Notes: generated by a model not told the origin, from the sequence alone. Counted from the stretch's first letter, positions 33,092-45,023 are shown. The stretch is 64,000 nt of DNA from Podospora comata (GCA_017354895.1 CP071493.1:434001-498000), one strand, 5' to 3'. Translations and numbers: made by a program.

Positions 33092-33421
33092 GCGAAATTT
33101 AAATACCGCAGAGGAGGCGCCCGTCTCAAACTGAGTTGACGAGGCTTAATTTAGTCAAACCTCGCAATCGTTTACGAGATATCCGCCACACTGTGGGCAG
33201 AAACCAGGCCAATATAAGCTTGGAATAAGACTGTGAAAATATGGACCGAGGCTGGTCTTATCTGATGCACCCTCAAAATAGTGTTTCTTATCGGTATACG
33301 GATTACGGGATGTCCTAAACCGAAACCTGTCAGTTGAATAACAGGCTATTTCGGGCAAGTCCAGTGGTCAAGACACACTTCAACTCTGCCCCTCTGACGT
33401 CTAATTGCTTGTAACCGATGT
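33092..33421. other. Short intergenic region
   Basis: A 67-codon minus-strand frame here contains a FCPQCGGYLVNDCEV stretch but lacks clear coding context. Nothing else is seen. Confidence 0.3.
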
Positions 33422-35012
33422 TTAAAGAGCATCAGCTTTCTCCAAAATTCCCAATGCTCCGCCAACAAGATGTAAACTGCCTGTGATGAGTGCTTGTACC
33501 TTGCTGCCGTCTTCTCCCTCAGAATTTGCCAACCCTCTCGCAGTGTTGATGGCTTCCTCAATGCTAGGTATCACTAGAATCTTGGCAGATGTGTCGAGTG
33601 ATGCCCATTTTTCAGCAAATATACGTTGCTGGGTCATTTTCTCGATGTCAGCTGGGTTGTACTGGTGATTCACAAAGTCTGGTTGAGGTTAGCCATGAGC
33701 TTTGTCCAAAATTGTGGTGCAGGGGACTATACCTCTCTTATAGCCCGTCGTGGCATATGTGACATTCGTGCAGAAGATGACATGCTGGAACCCTTGACCT
33801 GTCGAATCGGCGTTCTTCACAGTGTTGCATAATCCATCCAGGAAGTCGACGGCCTCGCTCCGCCCTTGTTGGTTGAATATTAAAACTTTTGGTCCCTTGC
33901 CCTCAGTCTTGGTTTCCTCAACGAACCACCTGGCCGCCATCTTCAAGCTATCCACGGTGTGCGCACCGTCCACGTGCCAAATAATATTGTCCTCTTCTTT
34001 GACCTCACACCGTCCCCTCCAAACGACTTGTTCTATCCCATCAACAAACTCACTTGGCAATGCCGCCGCATCCGGCTTAAAATCGGGATCCAGCTTTTTC
34101 AGCGCCGTCTCAGCCAAAGCAATTGCGAGCGTAGCATTCTTCTTCTGGAAATTCGCATCGGGCCTAACTCTCACGCCTTGGAGCCTTTGATCGACCTCGA
34201 GGACCTTCAGATCGACACCCTTCTCCTCCGCTCTGTTCTTGAGCACCTCGGCAGCAGAACCGACCTGCTCGATGGTGAAACCAGGGCTGCCTTTCTTCAA
34301 GATTCCTGCCTTGTGCCACGCGATCTTGTCAACTGTGTCGCCCAACACATAGACATGGTCAATGCCCAATGTGCTGATGCCGCTCGCCACAGGCCGCTCC
34401 ACCACATTCGTGGCATCGTACTCGCCCCCTATTCCCGTCTCATAAATGGCAACGTCGACGCCTTCCGACAGGTAGACATGGTAGCTCATGAGAGTCAGGT
34501 ACCGCGCGTAGATTGGTTTCGTGCCAGGCTCGACGAGATCAGTCGCAACTGTGCTGTTGTCCTCTAGCCTGTCCCAGACCTCGAAGAAATACCTTGCAAA
34601 CATCTCCTCTGAAATCGGCCGAGAATTGATTCGTATCCTTTCGCGGACTGCGATCAAATGTGGGCTGGTGAATAAGCCAACCTTTTTTGGAATCCCTTTC
34701 GTCTGGTGCCATTTTGACAAAATGGAATCGACAAAAGCACACGTGCTTCCCTTCCCCTTGGTGCCAGCAACGTGCACGATGTTGAGCTTCTCGAGATCAG
34801 ATGATGTCGAATAACCTATCCGGGCCAGATAGCCTCTCATTTCCTGGACGGAGTTCGCATCGGGGCGAATGCCTGCTTTCCGGCGGGCCTCAATGACAGC
34901 GAAGGGGGTCTGGAGGGTGTTGAGGGTGTCGATTGCGTCCTTTATTTACTGGTTAGTGAATGATGATCGCAGGATGGAGATGGCAGTTTACATTATATGT
35001 TCTTGACGCCAT
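33422..35012 (-). CDS. Folylpolyglutamate synthase (Met7-type), copy 1
   Basis: Exons 34992-35012 (MASRTYN), 33733-34939 and 33422-33678 give 494 residues; both joins keep frame (YN-DAIDTLNTLQT and YKR-DFVNHQYNP). The ATP-binding P-loop is GTKGKGS at residues 66-72. FTSPHL, RERIRIN, ETGIGGEYDATNVV, LGIDHVYVLGDT and HVDGAHT follow, and the end TGSLHLVGGALGIL matches yeast Met7 closely. It adds glutamates to tetrahydrofolates, which is needed for methionine and purine synthesis. The start lacks a mitochondrial leader, so this copy should be cytosolic. A second paralogue lies 600 bp upstream in the same direction. Confidence 0.95.
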
Positions 35013-35610
35013 CTCTGAAAAGTGTTGCCGCCGGTAGCTGACAAGAATTGAGATGAAGGTATTCCTTGTGGTGGTGGACTTGAAAGATGTCGTCGGTAAA
35101 CCGCCGAAGATTGCTTTTCGCTTCAGCACATGATACATTGAGGTCGAGTCTGAATATCGGTTGTGGATGTGGGTTTATCACCGACTTCTTGTATAATTTG
35201 ATGATGGTTCACATATAATTCCCGAATTAAGCGCAAGATAAAATGAAGACGGATGTGGGATAGTGCGACAAGATGCTGGAAGCGGAATACTCCGGGTTGC
35301 TTCGGCCCCCGAACATCGGCGTCGGTGCAGACGTCAGAGGCCCACTTATGTTGCAACTGCCGTCTATATCGGACGGAACAACAAGCTGGCCGGACTTGGT
35401 GAGACCCGACGTTCCGGTCTTTATTATTTGCCTTCAACTTGTACTTGTATCAGACAAGCAAACGACAGGCCTGAGAATGGTATTCTAGTAGGATAGCTTT
35501 GAGAATTTATACTTAGGGACTTCCTGTCCAAACTTCGCACCTTCTCCGGTGTCACATCCTGAAAGCTCGTCCGCGTACGGGCATGATTTCGCTGTTGGAT
35601 GAACCCCAAT
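35013..35610. other. Spacer between the tandem FPGS genes
   Basis: Contains the promoter of copy 1 and the 3' end of copy 2. No gene seen. Confidence 0.4.
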
Positions 35611-37296
35611 CTATACACTGATTCTCTTCAAGACAGTCCCAATAAGATGGAAACTTCCCGTCGCCAGCACCCGGCACTCCTTTCCTTCCGCTCTTGCCTT
35701 TGCTGTCAAATATTTAACCCCTTCAATAGTCCACTGAACATTGTCGGACACTCTACTTTCCACCTCACAGTTGTACTCCTTCATGATCTCGAGTGCTTTT
35801 GTCTGCACACTCAGGTCTCTCTTCTCGCCTTCCTTTGGCGGTAGCTCTTCGTTTCTCGTGAAAAAAGCATGTGTAAACACCTCCTTTGACCCACTAGCTT
35901 CCTTCTCTGCGCCCTTGAGCAACGCAGTAAGCAATATCTTTGGGTCCCGTTCCTGCTGGTTAAACACCAGAACCCTCAGCCCATCTCCTGCCCTCGAAGC
36001 AAACCACTCTCCCACACCCGCCAAACTATCCTCTGTATGCGCTCCATCCACAAGCCACTCGGACCCATCCTTCCCATCCCTTACAACCTCACATCTCCCT
36101 CTCAAACTCGCCTCTCTAAGACCCTTCACAAACTTATCCGGTATATCATCCAGCCCCCACTCCTCATCAACCCCAAACCTCCCTTCAAACTTATGGCCTG
36201 TTTTAACAAGATGCTCCCGAGCAGCATACACAGCCAAAGCCATATTCCCCTTCTGAAACGGTCCCTGCAACATCCCCCCTTCCACCCCCTTCCACCCCTT
36301 CACCTCTTCCTCACCAATCTCCACTAATTCCGCCCCCTTCTCCCTCGCCCTCTCCCTCAAAACCTCCCCCACCGTCTCCCGTGGATGCCTAATCGTAAAA
36401 GCCTTCACCCCCCGTTTGAAAATCCCCGCCTTATGCCACGCAATCTTTTCGACAGTATCCCCAAGCATACCAACATGATCAATCCCCAACTGCGTCACCA
36501 CCGCAGCACTGACACTCTCCTCCGTGAGCACATTAGTAGAATCATACTCCCCCCCAATCCCGCACTCCACCACCGCATCCCTCACCCCCTCGTCCAGAAA
36601 CGCCCTCAAGGCAACAATGGTCAGAAACCGAAAATAAAACGGCTTCGTCCCCGGCCCCTCCAAGTCCTCTTCTTTTGCCTCGGCACCAAGCTGCTTCCTC
36701 GCCTCCGCATTCATGGTATCCCACACCAGATTGACGTACTTGCCAAACTTCTCCTCATCAATCATCCCTTCTTTTTCTTGTGGCGATAAAAGGGAGATCC
36801 GCTCCCTTTGGTCAACAAGATGGGGAGAGGTGTACACTCCCACCTTTTGAGTGGGGGGGTTGGAGTATTGGGCGAGGATGTTCCCCACAAAAGCGCTGAC
36901 GCTGCCCTTGCCTTTTGTCCCGGCGACGTGCACGCATTTCAGGCCTGAGGAGGCGATGCTCTCGGGGGAGAGCCCCGCGCGGGAGAGCCAGAAGAGCATT
37001 TCGGGGATGGCGGCCGCGTTGCGGTCTGTGCCGTCTGGCAAGGGGACTGTGAAGAGGGAGGTGATGGCGAGGTTGGATTGGAGGGCGGAGAGCCGGGAGA
37101 GGGCTTTTTGGTAAGAAACAGAGGAGGACATGTTGGGGGTTATGTGGATGGGTCGTCGGGGGTGAGATGAGATGTATGCCGGCAGCGAGAAAAAGGTTGG
37201 CACCCTGGATGGGATGAAAGATGGTTGCTGGAAGCGGGAATTTGTGATGGTGCTGATGGCAGGTTGTCTTGAAAGTGAGCGATAGATAGCTCGCAT
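35611..37296 (-). CDS. Folylpolyglutamate synthase-like protein, copy 2, with mitochondrial-type leader
   Basis: A single exon encodes 561 residues. The first 55 are rich in Arg, Ser and aromatic residues with no acid (MRAIYRSLSRQPAISTITNS...), a typical mitochondrial leader. A second in-frame Met at 56 (MSSSVSYQKALSRL) could give a cytosolic form, as in human FPGS. The P-loop GTKGKGS is at 126-132. YTSPHLVDQRERI, ECGIGGEYDSTNVL, LGIDHVGMLGDTVEKIAWHK, LVDGAHTEDS and ATGSFHLIGTVL are present. It diverges widely from copy 1 outside the motifs and, unlike it, has no introns, so the duplication is old. It may supply mitochondrial folate polyglutamates; a dihydrofolate synthase role cannot be excluded. 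Confidence 0.92.
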   Translation of the reverse strand: MRAIYRSLSRQPAISTITNSRFQQPSFIPSRVPTFFSLPAYISSHPRRPIHITPNMSSSVSYQKALSRLSALQSNLAITSLFTVPLPDGTDRNAAAIPEMLFWLSRAGLSPESIASSGLKCVHVAGTKGKGSVSAFVGNILAQYSNPPTQKVGVYTSPHLVDQRERISLLSPQEKEGMIDEEKFGKYVNLVWDTMNAEARKQLGAEAKEEDLEGPGTKPFYFRFLTIVALRAFLDEGVRDAVVECGIGGEYDSTNVLTEESVSAAVVTQLGIDHVGMLGDTVEKIAWHKAGIFKRGVKAFTIRHPRETVGEVLRERAREKGAELVEIGEEEVKGWKGVEGGMLQGPFQKGNMALAVYAAREHLVKTGHKFEGRFGVDEEWGLDDIPDKFVKGLREASLRGRCEVVRDGKDGSEWLVDGAHTEDSLAGVGEWFASRAGDGLRVLVFNQQERDPKILLTALLKGAEKEASGSKEVFTHAFFTRNEELPPKEGEKRDLSVQTKALEIMKEYNCEVESRVSDNVQWTIEGVKYLTAKARAEGKECRVLATGSFHLIGTVLKRISV

Positions 37297-37917
37297 TCTC
37301 AGTTGAGGTTCGGCGACATTCGGCTGTGAGTGAGAGCTCAGGTGAAATCTGACCGGGCTGATGTGTCACTGTAAGAATGGCTCAGTCGGTCCGGACCGGA
37401 GTAAGACTGTGAAACATATCAGGATAATGTTCTCGCCTCATTGATTTCAATCTCACTACTTACGACACAAAAATCAATCAATAGGCCAAAAGTATCGATC
37501 TTCGGCTTGATGTGATGAAAGATGAAAGAACATGATCAAGTCAAGATTGATCACCACATAAAAGCGGGTCACTCCGAAATGCGGCTCTAAAGAGAAGCAC
37601 AATGCAGAGGCGCAACAAGAACTGCGAGCATTAAAAAAAAAGGGAAAAAATCAGGAATATGTAGGAAGAGTCAGCCATTCTGAAATTCTAGCTGGCAGAA
37701 TTACGCTATGGTCATGCTCACTCAGCTGGCTGAAAGGTGAAAGAAACTATACCGCAACCACACAGCAACGGCACATCACATACATGGTATCAACACAAGC
37801 CACTCTATTGAATACTTAATACAATCCGGCCTAGCTATCCTTCCACGGTGTAGACGCGGTCTAAACAAGGCCAATGTACACAGCAAAAGAAAAATTTTGA
37901 CGTCCCGTTGGTCCCTT
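37297..37917. other. Upstream region of FPGS copy 2 and 3' flank of MIC60
   Basis: Holds a 12-bp palindrome described separately. Otherwise A+T-rich with no gene. Confidence 0.4.
37387..37398. promoter_or_regulatory. CGG-N6-CCG palindrome, possible Zn2Cys6 factor site
   Basis: CGGTCCGGACCG is a perfect 12-bp palindrome about 91 bp upstream of the FPGS copy 2 ATG. The CGG-N6-CCG spacing is that of sites for Ppr1- and UaY-type binuclear zinc factors, which control pyrimidine and purine genes; here it reads TCGG-N6-CCGG rather than the full TCGG-N6-CCGA. A folate-purine regulatory link is tempting but inferred from one site. Confidence 0.35.
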
Positions 37918-40078
37918 TTACTCCACCTTCAAACTTTGCAGTCTGGCCTCGGTTGTGATGACCTATCATATTCATTAGTAAATTGTGTTGCATAGCTTCA
38001 AAAGGAAGATAACTTACGTCCAAAGCCTGCTGCACCTCCAACACCTTGCGCACCTCACTCAGCCAGTCCCTGCTCAGCGTCTTGGCCCACCCACCAAGGG
38101 TGTTCATCTCACGCGCCGCGTTGTCAAGGTCGCCCTCCTCCAAGAAGGTCTGAGTGCGGGTAAGAATGCTCTCAACATCGTCACCGGCCGCCAAGCCCTG
38201 CTTCTTGAACATCACCTTGCTCAAGAGGTAGCTAGAGGCGTGGCTAGCGACACCAGCATCCTCGGGAAGAAGAGACGCCTTGCGCACCTCGGCGGCAACG
38301 CGGCGGAATCTGTCAATCAGCTCGGCGGAAGTAGAAATACCGCGCTGGTAAGCAGAAGGGTGAATGGAGGCGATGGCCGCATCGACAACCGGGTCGTCAG
38401 CGGCGATCTCCTTGAGAGCGACAAGCTCCTTGATGAATGGCCGGGGGTGGTGGGCATCCTCCAAGCTGGCACGGACGGCCTCAACAGCGACGTGGAGTTG
38501 TTGGGTGCGCAGGTTGGTGTCAACGACCTCGTTCAAACCAGTAGTAAGCTTCTCGAGCTCAGAGACAGCCCTTGAGAGAGACTCGATACGGCCAAGACGT
38601 CCTTCACGCTCCTCCTCGACATGCTTCTTGATGTCCCGAGAAAACTGACGCTGCAGCTCAACAGCTTGCTCCAAAAGTTTGTTCTGGAGCTTCTGCTCAG
38701 AAAGTTTCTGCTCACGCTCCTGAATCAGCTTGATCTTGTCGTCGTAGTTGTGCTTCAATCTCTCAACCTCAGCCTCAAACTCCTGACGCCACTGCTGCTC
38801 CTGGGCCAGCATGATAGCCTCCAAACGAGACACAAGGTCGTTGGCATGCTTGTCGAATGAGTCGATGCGGGCCTTGACCTGCTTGGCAGCCTCTTCCTCC
38901 GCGGCAGACTTGATGCTGAGAATTCTCTCTCCGACTTTGCTGACCTCATCCTTGGCCTTCCAGATGGTCTGGGAGTACTTGTCGGCGGCACCGTCGTAGT
39001 TGATCACCGTGATGATGTCGTTGAGCATATGAACCAATTGTTGAACGATGGCGTCGTCGGCATGGGGAACAGACAGAGGATCGATTGGTGAAGCAGGGGG
39101 CCACACAGAAGGCTCGTTGACATCAGGGGCCCTGAACTCCTTAGGCTTGGAAGAAGTAGAGGCAGCCGGAATCACAGCAACCTCCTCCTTCTTCTCCTCC
39201 ACACCCTTGACCTTCTTCTCCAGAGCCGCATCCTTGGCTTCGACCTTGGGAAGAGCCGCAGTCTCCTTCTTGGCCTTGGTTACAGCAGCAGGCTCGGGCT
39301 TGACGATATCCTTGACAGTGTCCTTGACGGCGTCCTTCGCAGCAACAACCTTTTGGGCCACACCGCTCGACTGGCGGCCGGCATGGTCACCATCGGCCAC
39401 CCTCCATGACGCACCGCTCTGGGCTGGGATGCTGACTTGCTCGCTGGCCGTATCGGCCCGTCTGCCTGTTACCCGGTTCGCAACGTTGGGGAAGCGTTTC
39501 CTAAAGTCGAGCTCCTCAAGGTACAGAACGGCCTCCTCGCCGTAGGGGACATATTGGGTGAAGAAGTCGTGGAAGTTGTCATTGATGCGGGAGTACCAAA
39601 CGCCGCCACCAAACCCGAGGACACCGAGAAGTACGAGCTTCAGGAGGAAGTTGCGAAGTCTGCGGAAGAAGCCCTTCTTCTTGGGGACGATGGGAGCGAC
39701 GGGAGGAGGAGGAGGGGGTACAACGGCGGGGCCAGGGGCCGGTGGTGTCAAGGGTGCTTGCTCGGGAGTAATCGTCGCGGCGGGGGTAGTCTGGGGAGGA
39801 GGTGGTGGGGGAGTTGTTGGGGCAGTAAGGGTCTCAGCGGCGGGAAGCCTTGCTTCGTCGACAAGGGGCTTCTTGTCGTCGGCATAGAATCTCTAGATGC
39901 AAACAGAAGGGTTTAGTTAGCTTCCCCTTGCAACCGGTTCTAATACTTGAAAATGAGGTCATACCTGACCCGAGACAACCGCACGTCGGGCTGCGGAAGC
40001 CTGCCATTGGCGCCCGGCAACGGCAGCCGCAGGCCTGCTGCCCAGCGCCCTCACTGATCGTATCGATGTACGCAACAT
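37918..40078 (-). CDS. MIC60: MICOS complex subunit Mic60 (mitofilin)
   Basis: Exons 39965-40078, 38018-39892 and 37918-37962 encode 677 residues. Exon 1 is a mitochondrial presequence (MLRTSIRSVRALGSRPAAAV). A Pro-rich stretch precedes one transmembrane helix (about 120-139, LLKLVLLGVLGFGGGVWY). A long coiled coil follows (RLKHNYDDKIKLIQEREQKL ... LQRQFSRDIKKHVEEER), then the C-terminal mitofilin signature (FEEGDLDNAAREMN-like, GWAKTLSRDWLSEVRKVLEV). The last intron must be removed to give the family C-terminus ALD-VITTEARLQSLKVE; the unspliced frame would replace it with unrelated sequence. The protein sits in the inner membrane facing the intermembrane space and builds crista junctions. 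It also contacts the SAM complex, whose subunit Sam37 is encoded at 61-62 kb. Confidence 0.95.
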
Positions 40079-41137
40079 GAGGGAGATGGAGTGGCCGGTT
40101 CGGCGCAATTGGGAGGGTTAGACGTGGTGTTTTGGGGGAAGAATGCTGAGCAAAAAAGAGCTCGGCAAAGTTCCGGGAAGAAGCTGCGGGCCACAGCTAG
40201 AATCCTGGCGACAGGGTCTTGGCACCCTATCAGCTGTGCATTGCAAACGGGACTTCCACAGTATACACTCTTTTTTGGCAGCCTCACACGCCTTCGATGC
40301 CCGTGCGCCAGATATTGTATTTTTACACTTTTGAGTATAACTTACCCGCAACCTATAACGTATAAATATAATAAATATAGCTATGTAGCCCTACTTACAA
40401 CGATTATTTTGTAAATATTAATTCTTATGCGCGGATACTGCGCGTGTTAAAATCGATTAAAAGCGAAATCTTGTTATTTTTGGTTTCCTGGCCCGAGCGG
40501 CTATCAAGAAGTCTCACTGGCCAAAAAAAGCATGGTTTGGTGGAAGTCTGGTTTGCAACGCACAGAGGTCCCGTCACGAAATGACATCCGACATCAGCAC
40601 ACCTACCTCACTTTGAATGATACAATATATGGGATGAATAGCTCGTTTTTTAAAGACCAAAACAGGTTGAAAGATACGCTTTGCATTATACTCACGCCTG
40701 TATACCCGTCCCCTCTAGTCCTTGCCGGCACCGCATTTGTCACTGAATTACCGCGGCCGTTGCAAGCTGCTGCTTCTATCTGTCTGCATACCATACTGTA
40801 CAGCGAAATGCGCCAGTCCGGCTCTCCCACACCAGGTGGCCTACCTACGCTTTCTCCTCGACCATGGTGCCGAGAAAAACACACCCGTTAAAAAACAAAT
40901 CCCATAAGAAAGATGAGGTATTTAAAAAAAAGTAACACTGGTACCCTCCTCCCAACAATACTCCGATCAAAGATGTGTGTGTGTGTGTGTGTGAATGTCG
41001 ATGTCCCTGTCCCCGTTCAACAAAAGCCCAGATTAGCCCCAAACTGCTCTATATTCTTCCTCTGACATCCACTGCCGGTCGTACGCCTGAGTCCTTGAAT
41101 ATGCTTCTAACCGTGTGGTTTCAAGAACCGTCTCTCA
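40079..41137. other. MIC60 upstream region and Rab5 3' flank
   Basis: Contains an A+T-rich patch (about 40320-40480) and a (TG)10 microsatellite at 40974-40993. No gene seen. Confidence 0.45.
40974..40993. repeat. (TG)10 microsatellite
   Basis: Ten uninterrupted TG units in the 3' flank of the Rab5-like gene. Confidence 0.9.
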
Positions 41138-41911
41138 TCAGCACGCGCAGGGCCCACCGGCTTGCGTGTTGGCTCCTTCGGGAGCAAGACTGACTCCGGG
41201 CCGCTGACCAGGCCGGGCATGTCTCGGCCCAACCTGATCAAGTGGAAGTTTCTTGGCAATAGCAGTAAACAACTCTTGAACGTTCTCGGCAGTCTTTGCG
41301 GATGTCTCAAAGAAGAGAAGGCCGGCTTCCTTTGCGTAGGCCTCGGCTTCGGCGGTAGGGATGGCGCGCTTGTCTGGTTGCTCCGTCACCAAATCCAACT
41401 TGTTTCCGGCAAGGGCGATGATGATGTTCTCGTTGGCTTGTCGTTGGAGTTCCTTCACCCACGACTTGGCCTTGTCGAGCGACGCCTACAGCAGTTCGGT
41501 TAGTCAGGGATGCTTCCAAAGAAGGGAGGATCCTAAACGTACGGCTTGCGTGATATCATAGACAACAACGGCGCAGTTTGCATTCCGGTAGTACATGGGC
41601 GCGAGGGACTTGTAACGTTCCTGGCCAGCGGTATCCCAAATCTCAAACTTGACAGTCGTGTTCTCGTCGAGCGAAATGGTCTGTGTTAAGAAGGCGGCAC
41701 CAATAGTGGATTCCCTGTAGGAGTCAAATTGATCCTATCATCTTTCAGTCAGTTGTGTCAGGAACCTGCAGAATCCGACAGCCCGGCTCACCTTGACGAA
41801 GCGCAATACTATCGAGCTCTTTCCCACAGCAGATTCACCTAGCAAGACCAACTTGAACTGCGCGAAGCGGTTGCTCATGCCGCGAGCGCCAGGGGGTCCT
41901 CGGGAAGCCAT
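41138..41911 (-). CDS. Rab5 family GTPase (Vps21/Ypt51)
   Basis: Exons 41792-41911, 41543-41734 and 41138-41485 encode 219 residues. P-loop GESAVGKS is at 25-32; the effector region [44 protein letters not shown] and ETSAKT are those of Rab5. The protein ends PCAC, a double-cysteine (CxC) geranylgeranylation signal. It governs fusion of early endosomes and vacuolar sorting. Introns fall right after RFVK and after DITQA. The start codon is 865 bp from that of the Sac1 gene, which reads the other way, so the two endomembrane genes share an upstream region. Confidence 0.96.
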
Positions 41912-42776
41912 GGTGAATGTGGTGATATGGTGTACGTTGGCTGTGGTTTGGGTGATGCAAAAGTCAAAGACCAAACCGTCGTTGACCGTTGATGGGACCT
42001 GCTGACAAGGCGGCGTTCGCTGCCAAGGAAGGTTACGGCGGGCGCTGGCGAGATGACAATGCGCGGCGGAGACTCAAGTTTCGCGGGTCGGTGTTCGCGG
42101 GGTTCTCGATAAACGCTGGAGAGACTTGTCTAGACAAAGGGTGCTCGCCGAGTTGACTGGAGTTGGATGCTGAAATGTGGTTGCCTCGAGTGGTACCACG
42201 GGACCAAGAATCGGGGAAATCAGTCAAGAGCTGGGGCTGGTTGGCAGAGGTCGTTGAGAAGCAATGAGAGCAACCAGCCTGGGTCCTGGCCAATGTCAGT
42301 GCTTTCAGCGCTCAGCGGCGGCGCATGCACACGTCAGGTCGCCCGATAGGCGCAGATGCCACTCCGAGGTCTGTGCAGATTTCCACGTGATAGCAGCGGC
42401 AACTTTGGTTACGTCGCCATCCTTGCCAGCCGGTCGCGGCAGATGCCAGTGGGCCATAAATGCCACAGTGCGAATGCGACTCGTGTCACGCAGATTAGGG
42501 AGAGCTTGGGAGAGCTGGCACCAAAAAGGCAGAGCAGCAACGCCTCCTGTTGGTCGCCTCTGGCTGGGATGTCATCACTTTGGATGAGGCTCGAGATTTC
42601 CATAATTAGATGACATGTTTCAACACCGACTCTGAAGCTGCACAAAATTGACGATCTGCAGCAACCGTTCCCTTCGTTTAGACACCTCGATCGCTATCTG
42701 CACCTGCATGACGACCAAGAAATAAAAAGATAATAGCTTCGATTCCGTCGTTTGGCGGCGCAACCTCTTGTCCAAC
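41912..42776. other. Divergent upstream region between Rab5-like and SAC1 genes
   Basis: No gene. The start-proximal parts on both sides have no TATA box. The middle contains several short open frames without motifs. Confidence 0.4.
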
Positions 42777-45023
42777 ATGACGCTCCCTTTCCGCGATATC
42801 AACGTCCAGACGGCGTCTGATGCCTACATCTTCACTTCGCCCTCGAGCCCCAATGCACCAGCTCTCGCTATCGACCGCCCAACTGGCGATATCCGTCTTC
42901 TTGATGCTTCCTTACTTTCCGGGAAGCGCGTCTCGCGCATTACCAGCATTGCTGGTATCCTGGGCGTGATCCAGCTGCGGTTAGGTGAGCTTCTTTATGA
43001 TAGTTGCTGAGGGTTTGGGTGCGAAGAGCTTGTTACTGACTATGGTTGTGAAGACAAGTACATCATCGTCATCACAAAAGCCCAACCCGTCGGTCGTCTG
43101 CGAGGGCATATGGTCTACAAGGTTGTCTCGACAGATATCCTGCCCCTCCGCGAAAGACAAGTCAGCGACCCCGATGAGGACCGCTTCCTCAACCTTCTCC
43201 GCGGCTTCATCAAGCCCGGGCCAATGTACTTCTCGTACTCTGTCGATATTACCAACAGCTTCCAGCGCCAAGCGCAACAGGACGCCGAGAGCCCGCTCTG
43301 GAAGCGTGCTGACGACCGCTTCTTTTGGAACCGCTTCATCCAGTCCGACCTGATCAACTTCCGCAACAGTGGCGGCCGCGGTCAGCCTGCTCCTCAGCCA
43401 AACATCGACCCTTATATCCTCCCGGTCATCTTTGGCATGCTCGAGATCCATCCAACAACGTTCAAGGGCACCCCTTTAACGATTGCGCTCATTTCCCGTC
43501 GCTCCCGCCACCGCGCTGGAACCCGTTATTTTACCCGTGGTCTCGATGACCAAGGCCACGCCGCCAACTACAACGAAACCGAACAGGTTGTCATTCTCAA
43601 CGACCACACCACCGGTCTTGGCGGCTCGTCATGGCAGCAACAACAAAAGTCATCCTCTCTCGCCGACGGTGTAGGCAAGGAGATGCAAATCCTCTCCTAC
43701 GTCCAAACCCGCGGCAGCGTCCCCGCCTACTGGGCTGAAATCAACACCCTAAAGTACACCCCCAAGATCCAGATCCGCGCCATCGAAGCCGCCTACCCAG
43801 CCGCCAAAGCCCACTTTGACGAACAGATCCGCATCTACGGCGACAACTACTTGGTAAACCTTGTCAACCAAAAGGGCCGCGAAGTCCCCGTCAAGGAGGC
43901 CTACGAGAAGGTAGTAGAGATGCTCGTCTCTCGGCCCAAAGAACACGTCCAGGGCGACCAGCGGACTGACGAGAAGTTCCACACCATCGAGACAGCCGAG
44001 AAGAAATCCCAGTTTGACAGGCTGCACTACATCTACTTTGACTTTCACGCCGAGACCAAGGGGTTGCAGATGCACCGCGCCCAGCTGCTTATCGACCGGA
44101 TGCGTGAGGCGCTCGTGGCCCAGCAGTACTTCCGTGCTAGTGTTGACTCTACCCCCGGTAACAACAAGACCGACGGCGGGAGGTTGGACGTCCGGTCGCT
44201 GCAGACGAGTGTAGTGAGGACAAACTGCATGGATTGTCTGGACAGGACGAACGTGGTACAGTCTATGCTTGCTCGGTGGACGCTGGACAGGATGTTTATT
44301 GATCTTGGCTTGCTGGCTAGGGGGAGCAGGTTCGCGGATGAAGACGCGGCGTTTGAGCTGATGTTCCGAAATATGTGGGCTGATAATGCGGATGTGGTGT
44401 CGAATGCGTATTCCGGTACCGGGGCTATGAAGACTGATCTAACGAGAACGGGCAAGAGGACTAAGGCTGGTGCGCTGCAGGACGGAAACGTGGCTGTTAC
44501 GAGATACTGCAAGAACAACTTTTTGGACGGGCCGAGGCAGGATGCGTTTGATTTGTTTTTGGGTGTGTATCAACCCAGCGTGGGGGGGGGTCTGGTGTTT
44601 GTGGACAGGAGACCGGTGTTGATCCAGGCGGTGCCGTATATTGCGGCGTTTGGGCTTTTTTTTGTGCTGATGGGGATGTACTCTCCGAGACTGCCCGACG
44701 CGGCCGTGTGGCCGATGAGGTTGTTTATCTTGTTTTGGACGGGGGTGACGGGGTGGGCGCTGTGGTTTATTTTCAATAACGGGATGCTCTACGTAAGTTT
44801 TTTTTCTGTCTCTTTTTGGGACCTGTAACAGTTTACTGACATACTACAACAGGTAAACTGGCCCAAACTCAACCCCAGACCTTGGGCAACGGAGGGCTAC
44901 CACGAGACGATTAGCCGGGTGCGCAAGGACAAGGTTCTCGGGCCGCTGGTGGCCAGGCACGAGAGGGGCTTGTCTGTCGCGAGGTACATCAATGCCGAGG
45001 AAGGCAAGAAGAGGATCGAGTAG
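42777..45023 (+). CDS. SAC1: Sac1 phosphoinositide phosphatase
   Basis: Exons 42777-42984, 43054-44792 and 44853-45023 encode 705 residues. The N-terminal SAC fold is followed by the catalytic Cx5R loop RTNCMDCLDRTNVVQ (about residues 458-472). Two hydrophobic helices near the C-terminus (VPYIAAFGLFFVLMGMY and MRLFILFWTGVTGWALWFIF) anchor it in the ER/Golgi, and the cytosolic tail is basic (GKKRIE). It removes phosphate from PI4P and also PI3P and PI(3,5)P2. The final exon is needed for the tail: reading through the last intron would end at SFWDL. I start at ATG 42777; TTG 42768 in the same frame has no support. Confidence 0.95.

Noticed and set aside
35741-36256. 171-codon plus-strand frame inside FPGS copy 2
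   Set aside because: Antisense shadow of the well-supported intronless FPGS gene.
43749-44075. Minus-strand frames inside the SAC1 exon
   Set aside because: Antisense shadows of a gene with full SAC domain motifs.
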